A stretch of DNA of 48,012 nt from Acetatifactor muris (lineage in GTDB: Bacteria > Bacillota > Clostridia > Lachnospirales > Lachnospiraceae), in the NCBI RefSeq assembly GCF_024623325.1, contig NZ_JANJZD010000035.1, positions 1 through 48,012 of the forward strand, in the 5' to 3' direction. Within the stretch, counting starts at the first letter, position 1, and the number at the start of each line of letters is the position of its first letter. The translations under genes were made by a program, and so were the position numbers. Below the pieces are notes generated by a model. It was not told the origin of the DNA, did not search any database, and saw only the letters and a list, made by a program, of their open reading frames with translations. Below, piece after piece: positions 16,531-23,247 of this stretch.

Positions 16531-17298
16531 TTACTGCATTGCGGGGGACTGGCCCCTTTCCTGCTGCGGGCCGGAAAGTTCAATGTAGCGTTCCAGCTGC
16601 CTGTCCACAAGCCCTGCCACCAGGTCCGCAAACGGCTGCAGGTTCCCCTCCACCGCATAGGCATCCAGCGTCCTGAAATATTCCAGCCTGTCCTCCTTGG
16701 CGATGGATATGGCCGGGAACCCCTCCGCCATAAGCTGGTAATTCATGATGAGCCTTGACGTCCTCCCGTTCCCGTCCGTGAACGGGTGTATCTTCACAAA
16801 CTCCGCATGGGTCCATGCCGCCAGCTCCACCGGGTTCAGTTCCTTCCCCTTCCAAGACAGATCCGCGTAAAAGTCCTTTACCTGCCGGTACATCAGGGAC
16901 GGGGGCGGCGGCATGTGCCGTGCGCCCGAAATATACACCTGCACATCCCGGTATACCCCGCCCACCTGGATGTTCTCCATCAGCAGGGCGTGGATGTCCT
17001 TGATGATCTTTTCATCCAGCGGCATCCCCTGCCCGATGCATTCCTTCACATAGCGGAACGCCTTGCGGTGGTTGACCGCCTCATAGATCTCCCGCAGCGC
17101 CTTGCCCCCGATGGAGATCCCGTCCTCTAAAAGCACCTTGGTCTCGATCAGGGACAGGGTATTCCCCTCTATGGCCGTGGAATTGTGGGTATATTCTATT
17201 TCAAATGCCTGCTCAAACGTAAACAGCGTATAATCCGGGATGGACCCCCGGCACTGGCTGTACAGTTCTTTTTTCCGAAACAGCTCCTGATAGTCCAC
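16531..17298 (-). CDS. Fic-domain protein (AMP transferase family)
   Basis: 255 residues from GTG 17298 (AGAAGGAGGG upstream). The active-site motif HPFTDGNGRTSR near residue 170 is complete, including the catalytic His and the phosphate-binding GNGR. An N-terminal inhibitory helix, NSTAIEGN near residue 42, carries the glutamate that blocks ATP in class II Fic proteins, so activity is probably self-limited. Such enzymes transfer AMP or another nucleotide to target proteins. The gene has its own promoter-like sequence, a palindrome upstream and a terminator downstream, and looks like a cassette placed between the TrsD-like gene and virB4. The C-terminus ends ERGQSPAMQ, the shared tail. Confidence 0.95.
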   Translation of the reverse strand: MDYQELFRKKELYSQCRGSIPDYTLFTFEQAFEIEYTHNSTAIEGNTLSLIETKVLLEDGISIGGKALREIYEAVNHRKAFRYVKECIGQGMPLDEKIIKDIHALLMENIQVGGVYRDVQVYISGARHMPPPPSLMYRQVKDFYADLSWKGKELNPVELAAWTHAEFVKIHPFTDGNGRTSRLIMNYQLMAEGFPAISIAKEDRLEYFRTLDAYAVEGNLQPFADLVAGLVDRQLERYIELSGPQQERGQSPAMQ

Positions 17299-17334
17299 AA
17301 AAAGCCCTCCTTCTCTTTCAAAACTTCCTCTTAC

Positions 17335-17343
17335 AGTATAGCA
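17335..17343 (-). promoter_or_regulatory. Candidate extended -10 promoter of the Fic gene
   Basis: On the minus strand TGCTATACT occurs (TATACT 17340-17335 with TGC ahead), about 37 bases before the GTG start. No clear -35 box exists, as is common with extended -10 promoters. It lies inside the 100-base gap after the TrsD-like gene. Confidence 0.5.
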
Positions 17344-17369
17344 CATTTCCCGCCAATAGTAATCCGGAT

Positions 17370-17388
17370 TTTCCCCTTTCAGGGGAAA
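17370..17388. promoter_or_regulatory. 19-bp palindrome upstream of the Fic promoter
   Basis: TTTCCCCT (17370-17377) and AGGGGAAA (17381-17388) flank a 3-base centre. It lies about 30 bases upstream of the candidate -10 box and 10 bases after the TrsD-like stop codon. Short spacing and the absence of a T-run favour an operator over a terminator, though an mRNA hairpin is possible. Confidence 0.5.
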
Positions 17389-17398
17389 TTATTCACGC

Positions 17399-17989
17399 TT
17401 AATCCTCCGGCATGATCCACCGCTCCCCGTCAAAGTCCTCGAACCGCTCCGTGGTCACGTTCTGCTCATAATACACCGCAAGGATGCGCTTGATGTCCTC
17501 CCGGTCCGCCCTCTTTACGGAAAAGCCCTGCTCCTTTAAGGACTTCTCGATGCGGGACAGGTAGGGGAACACCTCCGACTCCTTTTCCTCCCGCAGCCGG
17601 ACCATGATCAGGAACTCGCGGGCTGTCGCCATCTGCACCTGTATCCGGTCAAGGTGGGCCTGGTCTTTTTCCAGGAGCTTCCTCACCACGGGGTTTTCCT
17701 CCTTCTCCATGCGGGCGCGCAGAAACCGCTTGTTGTCCTCGAAGCTCTCCCTGCTGTTTAAGCACAGCATCTCGATCTCAGCCACGCCTTTTAACACCGT
17801 CATCAGCGCATAGACCCTCGCCCCCACGCTGGACGGCGACAGCACGGAGATGTTGGAGGGCTTCACGATGAAGTACACGATCTCCCCATGCCCGTATGTC
17901 ACAAGGCTGTAATCCGTGATCTCCCCCGCCCCGATCAGCTGGCGTGTGGACGCCCTCTGCCTTTCCTCCCTTTTTTCCTTTCTGCTCAT
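17399..17989 (-). CDS. TrsD-like conjugation protein (VirB4 partner)
   Basis: 196 residues from ATG 17989, preceded by GGAGG and overlapping the PrgI stop by four bases (ATGA). It starts basic and Arg-rich (SRKEKREERQRASTRQL) and then resembles the N-terminal domain of VirB4-like proteins: IVYFIVKPSNISVLSPSSVGARVYALM. The rest is helical. Proteins of this size and place in staphylococcal and Clostridial transfer regions are called TrsD/TraD. They probably act with VirB4 at the membrane base of the channel. There is no membrane segment. It ends WIMPED, without the Met-rich tail. Confidence 0.8.
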   Translation of the reverse strand: MSRKEKREERQRASTRQLIGAGEITDYSLVTYGHGEIVYFIVKPSNISVLSPSSVGARVYALMTVLKGVAEIEMLCLNSRESFEDNKRFLRARMEKEENPVVRKLLEKDQAHLDRIQVQMATAREFLIMVRLREEKESEVFPYLSRIEKSLKEQGFSVKRADREDIKRILAVYYEQNVTTERFEDFDGERWIMPED

Positions 17990-18249
17990 CCCGTATACCT
18001 CCATTCAAAGAATTGCTGGCCCACGAAAAAAAATGCGCAGGCATACCTGATAAAGTCCAGGATGCTGGTGTCCTCAAAGCGGATCGTCAGAAAGGCATAG
18101 ACCGCCGTGAACACGATGGGCACAAAAAAGCCTGCCTGTGTCAGCGCAAGGATGGATAATAACGCACACACGCCGATGATCCCGATGTCCTTGAGCTGCC
18201 AGAGCCACAGCGTGGCCCTGGCCTTTAAATTGTCAGGGTAAATATACAA
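17986..18249 (-). CDS. PrgI-family (VirB3-like) membrane protein
   Basis: 87 residues with two hydrophobic helices (about 22-36 and 40-56) and a short N-terminal cytoplasmic part starting MYIYPDNLKA. RFEDTSILDFIRYACAFFF marks the PrgI/VirB3 family's second half. These small proteins anchor VirB4 in the membrane. ATG 18249 has GGAGGCGG upstream. The stop overlaps the next start (ATGA), so the two are translated together. Confidence 0.9.
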   Translation of the reverse strand: MYIYPDNLKARATLWLWQLKDIGIIGVCALLSILALTQAGFFVPIVFTAVYAFLTIRFEDTSILDFIRYACAFFFVGQQFFEWRYTG

Positions 18250-18358
18250 CTGACCGCCTCCTTTATAAATTCATGAATCATATCCGGCTCCTGCACACCG
18301 CTTCCTCCCGCCGCCTGTCCCCCGCGGGCATCCGTCCCGTGCATCGCCCCTGCCACGG

Positions 18359-18388
18359 AAAAACCGCCGCGCCCTGTGGCGCTGGCGG
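18359..18388 (-). terminator. Rho-independent terminator after the RHH gene
   Basis: Read on the minus strand, CCGCC-A-GCGCC, an ACAG loop, then GGCGC-GGCGG and TTTTT. The plus-strand positions are 18364-18373 and 18378-18388, with the A-run at 18359-18363. The stem is long and GC-rich. It separates the RHH gene from prgI. Confidence 0.8.
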
Positions 18389-18413
18389 CATCTCCTGCAT
18401 CCTTATTTTCCTT

Positions 18414-18749
18414 TTAGCTGTTCTCCTGCGGCGCCTCTGCCGTCCCCTGTCCCTGTCCTGCCTCCGCTTCCTGCAGGGCCTTTTCGATCAGGCCGATCAC
18501 GAATTCCTTCTGGTTTAAGCCCGTCGCTTTAAGGTGTGCCTTGACCCTCTCAAAAAGTTCCTCCGGTACCTGGAATGCCAGTGTCCTTGTTGTCCCGTTT
18601 GCCATGTTCTTTCCTCCATTCTCAAAGTGTTCCTTCAGCACCATCTCTACATACTGGCTGAGTGTCAGGTTCATCTGTTCCTGCTCTGTCCGGGCCTGCG
18701 CATGCAGGGCCTCCGGGATCATCGCGCATAAGTTTTTACGGTTTTCCAT
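18414..18749 (-). CDS. Protein with two ribbon-helix-helix-like modules
   Basis: 111 residues from ATG 18749 (AAAGGAGAAACGG upstream). Residues 1-45 (MIPEALHAQARTEQEQMNL, then TLSQYVEMVLKEHFE) and 53-92 (TRTLAFQVPEELFERVKAHL, then NQKEFVIGLIEKAL) each have the strand-helix-helix order of a CopG/Arc-type DNA-binding domain. Two modules in one chain could mimic an RHH dimer. The C-terminus is Glu/Gln/Ala-rich and probably flexible, but it lacks methionine. The gene is bounded by a terminator downstream and a C5 methyltransferase upstream, so it may regulate the T4SS genes that follow. Confidence 0.75.
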   Translation of the reverse strand: MENRKNLCAMIPEALHAQARTEQEQMNLTLSQYVEMVLKEHFENGGKNMANGTTRTLAFQVPEELFERVKAHLKATGLNQKEFVIGLIEKALQEAEAGQGQGTAEAPQENS

Positions 18750-18863
18750 GCCCCGTTTCTCCTTTCTCCGTTTTCTGTAAGCCAAGTATAAAGGCAATGC
18801 ATGGGGAAAGCTATACCAATACCCAACAAGGATTTCCCGGAAAAAGATGCAGGACCACCAATG

Positions 18864-21008
18864 TCATGCATCCCCAGGGTCCCGCTCCCTTTCCCCACGT
18901 TTCCGCAGGAAATACGCGATCCCCCGCAGCACAAAGTCCACACAGGGGATCGCCACGCTGTTGCCAAGCGCCTTGTACCGCGCGCTGTCTGATGCGCCGG
19001 GGATGTCCGTCCAGCCGTCCGGGAAGCCCTGCAGGCGCTCACACTCCAGGGGCGTCAGGCGCCGGATCAGGTTCCTTTTCTCCACGATGCATTTGTCCTG
19101 GCTGACGTACTGGTTCCCGATTCCCTTCTTATCATCGCTGCACAGGGACCCTACTGTTTCCTGGTAGCTTTCCTCCCTGTCCCCATTCTTTTCTTCTGCC
19201 GGTATCGGTTCCCCTGCCCCGTCCGGACTGCCGGCCCGGGGTGAGAACACCGCATGGTGGTCCATGGCCGTCAGCGTATAGGAAATATCCTGCTGGTACC
19301 CGAAACCGTTCCCGCCGTTCTGCGGCTGCCGGTCAATGATGTTCCCCGCTATGCAGAATGTTTCCTGCATGATGGCTATGCCTCCCTGGTTCTTGCTGGG
19401 GTCTGGGACTGTAGTGTCTATGGTCCTGGCAATGTCCGTTTCCCTGCACCCGGAATACGGGTTGGCCGACTTCATGCTGTTGGATTCCTTGGAGTCTAAC
19501 GAAAACACAGCCGGGGCAGCAGCAGCCCCAATATCCCTGCCGGGTCTTAAATTGTTCCCCTCCATGCCACGGTTCTCAAACAGTACCGGCTGGTTGTTCC
19601 CGCTGGTCCCTGCCGCGCTGGTGATGGTCGGGCATATCCCCTCCCCGATCCCTGCATGGCCCTGCTGGGAGGCCAGCACCAGCGGCTGGTTGTTGCCTCC
19701 CATCCCAAAGCCTGCCGAGACTGTCTGGGAGATCCCTACCGGCCCCCTGAACCTGGAGTCCTGCCCGTGGTTGTCGAACACCAGGGGCTGGTGCCCGTGC
19801 TCCTGCGCCCGGAGGGTGCCTGCCTTATCTTCTGTCAGGTGCATCTGGCTGCCGCCCTGGTCATTCAGGCACAGGACGCAGGGATATCCCTGCCCTGCCT
19901 GGCCGCCACCGCCTGTAAGCGAGGTATGGCATTCCGGCGTCAGGAAACAGTCCCCGTTCCCCTTGCTCACCACGCCAAAGGCGGGCAGCTCCGTCACAAA
20001 CGTCTGCATCTGCATGTTCCTTGTCGCCATAAGCGCCCCCGAAAGCCCGCCCAGGTCTATGACCTCATCCCGCTGGTTCACATGGAAGCTGCTTATGGCA
20101 GGCGGACGCACAGCCCCGTCCCCCGGCTGTGCCACCAGGGGCTGGTGGCTGCCCATCCCCGCCCGCAGCGTTGCAACCACATCTTCGGTAACGTCCATCC
20201 TCTCGCCGCCCTGGTCATTGATGCACAGCATCGCTCCCCCGCCTTTTTCCTTTGTCTGGAGATATGTCAGACGATCCCCGCCTGCACCATCAGCGCCTCC
20301 TTTAACTGCGGCGGCAGCTCCTTGCCCCTCTCCCCCGCCCGCCGCAGGATCCCCTGGCAGGCTGTCCTGCTTAAATAGTATTTCGGGTGCGGTGAGCCCT
20401 CCAAAATCTGCGACAAGGAAGATGCGGCGGCGTCTCTGGGCGACTCCCCAGAATTGAGCGTCCAGCACTCTCCAAGCCAGGCTGAATTTATCTCCCAGTA
20501 TGGCCGCCCCAGCAGGTCCCCAGCGCCCGGCGTCAGGTCGAGGCACATGACAGGAACTGTCCTTAATTCTGACGATTTCTTCGATGACCGCCCGGAAGTC
20601 CTCGCCGCCCGCGGAGCTGAAGGCTCCGGGAACATTTTCCCAAACGAGGTATCGAGGTCGGACAAGGTCATCTGGTATACCCCTTCTCCCATCGGCTTCT
20701 CTCATCTCCTTTACGATACGCACCTGCTCCATGAACAGCCCGGAGCGTTCCCCCGCAAGCCCCTGGCGCTTCCCCGCAACGGAAAGGTCCTGGCAGGGCG
20801 ATCCCCCGCAGATGACCTCCACCGGTGGAAGCGCCGCCCCGGAAAGCTTCGTGATGTCCCCCACATGGAGCATCCGGGGGAACCTTAACTTTGTCACTTC
20901 CATGGGGAATGCCTCGATCTCGCTGGCCCAGGCCGGGGTGATCCCGTTATGCACGGCGGCTAACGGGAAACCCCCTATGCCGTCAAACAGGCTGCCCATC
21001 GCCGTCAT
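18864..21008 (-). CDS. C5-cytosine DNA methyltransferase with a large repeat insert
   Basis: 714 residues from ATG 21008, overlapping the upstream stop (ATGA). All core motifs are present: FDGIGGF (8-14), GGSPCQDLS with the catalytic Cys (68-76), ENVPG (124-128), QRRRRIF (191-197), then RRLTPLECERLQGFP (649-663) and YKALGNSVAIP (678-688). It should form 5-methylcytosine, probably to shield the element from restriction. The region between motifs VIII and IX, normally the target-recognition domain of 80-200 residues, spans about 450 residues and holds degenerate repeats (see repeat entry). The target sequence cannot be predicted. Confidence 0.95.
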   Translation of the reverse strand: MTAMGSLFDGIGGFPLAAVHNGITPAWASEIEAFPMEVTKLRFPRMLHVGDITKLSGAALPPVEVICGGSPCQDLSVAGKRQGLAGERSGLFMEQVRIVKEMREADGRRGIPDDLVRPRYLVWENVPGAFSSAGGEDFRAVIEEIVRIKDSSCHVPRPDAGRWGPAGAAILGDKFSLAWRVLDAQFWGVAQRRRRIFLVADFGGLTAPEILFKQDSLPGDPAAGGGEGQGAAAAVKGGADGAGGDRLTYLQTKEKGGGAMLCINDQGGERMDVTEDVVATLRAGMGSHQPLVAQPGDGAVRPPAISSFHVNQRDEVIDLGGLSGALMATRNMQMQTFVTELPAFGVVSKGNGDCFLTPECHTSLTGGGGQAGQGYPCVLCLNDQGGSQMHLTEDKAGTLRAQEHGHQPLVFDNHGQDSRFRGPVGISQTVSAGFGMGGNNQPLVLASQQGHAGIGEGICPTITSAAGTSGNNQPVLFENRGMEGNNLRPGRDIGAAAAPAVFSLDSKESNSMKSANPYSGCRETDIARTIDTTVPDPSKNQGGIAIMQETFCIAGNIIDRQPQNGGNGFGYQQDISYTLTAMDHHAVFSPRAGSPDGAGEPIPAEEKNGDREESYQETVGSLCSDDKKGIGNQYVSQDKCIVEKRNLIRRLTPLECERLQGFPDGWTDIPGASDSARYKALGNSVAIPCVDFVLRGIAYFLRKRGERERDPGDA
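19239..20261 (-). repeat. Degenerate repeats in the methyltransferase insert
   Basis: Protein residues about 250-590 contain five to seven units of 35-50 residues with a common plan: LNDQGG or FDNHGQ, then a variable stretch, T-[LIV]-[RT]-A or TVSA, a Gly-rich turn, then HQPLV or NNQPLV. Examples are CINDQGGERM...TLRAGMGSHQPLV, CLNDQGGSQM...TLRAQEHGHQPLV, and SAGFGMGGNNQPLV. The units lie where target recognition normally sits. I recall similar inserts in phage and ICE cytosine methyltransferases of Firmicutes, but not an accepted function. Confidence 0.7.
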
Positions 21009-21394
21009 GGGCTTACCCCCATGTATCCCATGGGCTGCATCTGCCCTCCTGCATCCTGCCCCATGAGCTGCGCCACCGCCTCCCAGGGGATGCGCCGGAC
21101 CGGGATTCCCTGCTTCCATGCCTCTTTCAGTTCCTCCTGCATCCCGTTTGAGATGCGGCCGCCGCACAGCCACAGTTCACTGCATGCCCCAAGGAGCTTA
21201 AGCCCCATCCTGATCCCAAGCTCCCTCTGCTCCGGGACGGAATCATCCAGCATCTGCGGGTATAAAAGGTGGGCCGCCACCGGTGTGTTTCCCTGCCCCA
21301 TCGCCAGGCGGCAGGCTGCTTTTGCAAACTCCACATTGCCCTCCACGTCCCCCGCATAAGGGGATGCGATATATACAATCTTTCCTTCTGCCAT
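21005..21394 (-). CDS. DUF4406/DUF7768-like, deoxyribosyltransferase-fold protein
   Basis: 129 residues. The start KIVYIASPYAG followed by a conserved helix (NVEFAKAACRLAMGQGNTPVA) and GACSELWLCGGRISNGMQEEL is the pattern of small proteins related to nucleoside 2-deoxyribosyltransferases (the SPYaG and lWlcG...S.GM.eE motifs). They bind nucleotides, and the exact substrate is unknown. Being translationally coupled (ATGA) to the cytosine methyltransferase downstream suggests a joint role in base modification or nucleotide handling. The tail reads GQMQPMGYMGVSP, which resembles the Met-rich tails of other accessory proteins. Confidence 0.75.
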   Translation of the reverse strand: MAEGKIVYIASPYAGDVEGNVEFAKAACRLAMGQGNTPVAAHLLYPQMLDDSVPEQRELGIRMGLKLLGACSELWLCGGRISNGMQEELKEAWKQGIPVRRIPWEAVAQLMGQDAGGQMQPMGYMGVSP

Positions 21395-21403
21395 AGACGC
21401 CTC

Positions 21404-22303
21404 CTACTTCACTGCCTGCACGATGGTCCTTGTCAGGTTCACGGCGCCCTGCGCCGCATAGACCGCGCCCATCACGTTGGCCCTGGTCCCGGTATCCAGC
21501 CCGAACTGCCCTGCGATGCGGGGCACCTCCCCGGAGGACAGCATCAGCCCAAGCCCAAGCAGGGCGTGGTCCTTTACCACCATCAGCCCCGCCACCAGGA
21601 TGGTCGCCTGCAGGAACGTGGTCAGGCACAGCCCGATGACCTGCTTGCACCAGCCTGTAAAGCCGTCAATATACCCCCTGGGGACGCTGAACATGTAAAG
21701 GCTCCCCACCGCGATCTGGATCAGCAGGATGCCGCCCCTTTTCAGGTTGGCAAAGAACACCTTGATGACGGCATAGCCCATCATGATCAGGATAAAGATC
21801 ATCAGGATCGAGCTGGTGATGCTCCCAAGCCCCCCGAACACCCCCGCGGAGGCGGCATCCTGCCATGTCCCCGCATCCTTTAAGGACTCGATGGTGCTGG
21901 CCGCCACTGCCCCGAAGTCCGAGCCGAAGCCGGTGATCCCTGCCGTGAAGCTGCCCTGCAGGGAGACGCACAGCTTGTAAAGCTCCACCGGAACGGTGGA
22001 AAACAGCCCCACCGCCAGGAACCCTTTGATGGCGTTAAGGCCCGTTTCCTTAAAGCTCCCCCTCCCGCTCTGGCATTCGATCCCGCACTCAAACACCGCC
22101 ACCACCAGCCCGGTGGCGTACAGCGCCCATGCCAGATAAGAAAAAAACAGCACGATGGACTGCACCCAGCCCATCTCAAACAGGTCGGCCCCCATGTTTC
22201 CCATCTGCATAAAAAAATCGCCCAAGAACCCTACTATCTGCCCATAGATCCAGTCGATGATCTGGCCCAGCACGGTGTCGGCGATGAAATCCCATATGAA
22301 CAC
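21404..22303 (-). CDS. VirB6/TrbL-like polytopic T4SS membrane protein
   Basis: 299 residues from GTG 22303. There are about six hydrophobic segments, including IVLFFSYLAWALYATGLVVAV, ILMIFILIMMGYAVIKVFF, GILLIQIAVGSLYMF and IGLCLTTFLQATILVAGLMV. The order, Gly-rich linkers and the helix-rich N-terminus (FIADTVLGQIIDWIYGQIVG) match VirB6-like proteins of Gram-positive conjugation systems, which form the membrane channel. The gene is 67 bases downstream of a small unknown and follows the VirB2-like gene by two positions, consistent with T4SS order. Confidence 0.9.
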   Translation of the reverse strand: MFIWDFIADTVLGQIIDWIYGQIVGFLGDFFMQMGNMGADLFEMGWVQSIVLFFSYLAWALYATGLVVAVFECGIECQSGRGSFKETGLNAIKGFLAVGLFSTVPVELYKLCVSLQGSFTAGITGFGSDFGAVAASTIESLKDAGTWQDAASAGVFGGLGSITSSILMIFILIMMGYAVIKVFFANLKRGGILLIQIAVGSLYMFSVPRGYIDGFTGWCKQVIGLCLTTFLQATILVAGLMVVKDHALLGLGLMLSSGEVPRIAGQFGLDTGTRANVMGAVYAAQGAVNLTRTIVQAVK

Positions 22304-22370
22304 TTCCGCTATTCACTTCCTTCCCTGAATATAGATATTTTCTGCCCCGTTTTTCCTCCCTGCCCTTATC

Positions 22371-22799
22371 TCAGCACATCTTCTGCCCCATCTGCTGCCC
22401 CAGCGCCGGCTCCCGGAACACATCCAGGTAATCCCTGACCGCCCCGGAGAGCTGCCTGTAATCCGCCTCTGTCGGTTTGTATGCATACCACTTTACGTCC
22501 CTGCCATCTTTCCAGATATGCGGGCAGACTCCATCGCGGAAATTTGGATTGTTTACCTTCCTGCTCCCCCACAGGTCGGAAAAATGCAGCACCATGCTGT
22601 CAACCGGCCCCTCGCGGCGGTTGATTAGGACCACCTTCAGGGCGTCATAGTTATCTGAGGAAAAAGTGTTTGTAAAATGGATCTTCACGCGGACATCCTC
22701 CGAAAGCCTGCCATAACAGGCGTTCCCTACAATGCGGACATCGGAGAGCCCCGTTCCCTTCCCAAACAGTTTCTGCAGCTCCTGTTCAAAAAAAGTCAT
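22371..22799 (-). CDS. Unknown small cytoplasmic protein
   Basis: 142 residues from ATG 22799, with AGGAGGT upstream. No family is recognised. The protein begins MTFFEQELQKLFG and has alternating strands (VRIVGNACYGRL, VRVKIHFTN, LKVVLINRREGPVDSMVLHF), followed by helices, suggesting a compact alpha/beta domain. It sits between a pilin-like membrane protein and the VirB6-like gene, so it may be a transfer or assembly factor. It ends LGQQMGQKMC, one of the shared Met/Gln tails. Soluble, no signal peptide. Confidence 0.7.
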   Translation of the reverse strand: MTFFEQELQKLFGKGTGLSDVRIVGNACYGRLSEDVRVKIHFTNTFSSDNYDALKVVLINRREGPVDSMVLHFSDLWGSRKVNNPNFRDGVCPHIWKDGRDVKWYAYKPTEADYRQLSGAVRDYLDVFREPALGQQMGQKMC

Positions 22800-22810
22800 G
22801 ACAATACCTC

Positions 22811-23143
22811 CTATATTCCAAGGACGCGCCAGATATAGGCTGGTGCCGTCAGCGTGAACACCAGGCAGGCAAACAGGATCGCAGGGGCTGCCCATTCAAA
22901 CTGCCCATGTTTCCGGTAATCAAAGTAAGCTGTCCCCAGCTTGGCAAAGAAAAACACGGCCAGGATCAGGTCGATGGCGGGGAACACCACCTTGTTGACC
23001 ACGGTCTTGATCTGTGCGGAGGCAGTGGTCCATGTCCCCTCGATTGCCCCTGCCACGTCCCCTTTTGCATACACAGGGACGCTGTACATGCCAATGACCA
23101 GCAGCGCCATACACAGTAAAAGAGCCATTTTCTTCATTTTCAT
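22811..23143 (-). CDS. DUF3852-like membrane protein, candidate VirB2 pilin
   Basis: 110 residues from ATG 23143 (GGGAG upstream). A cleavable signal peptide is clear (KKMALLLCMALLVIGMYSVP, cut after VYA). Two hydrophobic segments follow (FPAIDLILAVFFFAKLG and APAILFACLVFTLTAPAYIW) joined by a short basic loop. Signal peptide plus two helices and about 85 mature residues is the layout of VirB2-type pilins. I recall the family as DUF3852. Its neighbours (VirB6-like downstream, the large secreted protein upstream) support a place in the T4SS channel or pilus. Confidence 0.8.
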   Translation of the reverse strand: MKMKKMALLLCMALLVIGMYSVPVYAKGDVAGAIEGTWTTASAQIKTVVNKVVFPAIDLILAVFFFAKLGTAYFDYRKHGQFEWAAPAILFACLVFTLTAPAYIWRVLGI

Positions 23144-23162
23144 AGTTATCTCCCTTCTTTTT

Positions 23163-23215
23163 GCGGAAAGGAAAAGCCGCAGACGGCGGTGTGCCGGCCT
23201 GCAGCCTCTTTCCTT
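23163..23215 (-). other. Hairpin-rich spacer after the secreted-protein gene
   Basis: GGAAAGGAAA and TTTCCTTTCC form an outer stem, and on the minus strand GCCG-TCTG-CGGC followed by TTTTCC forms an inner one. It may be a weak terminator or attenuator between the large secreted protein and the VirB2-like gene. Confidence 0.4.
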
Positions 23216-23247
23216 TCCCTGATGATATTTTCTTTCCGCCCTGCCGG

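Noticed and set aside
19239..20261. CRISPR-like array in the methyltransferase repeats
   Set aside because: Repeats are protein-level, degenerate and of unequal length, with an open frame throughout and no cas genes.
19336..20457. Long plus-strand frame inside the methyltransferase
   Set aside because: Antisense shadow of the repeat insert, with no recognisable domain and a Pro/Ser-rich product.
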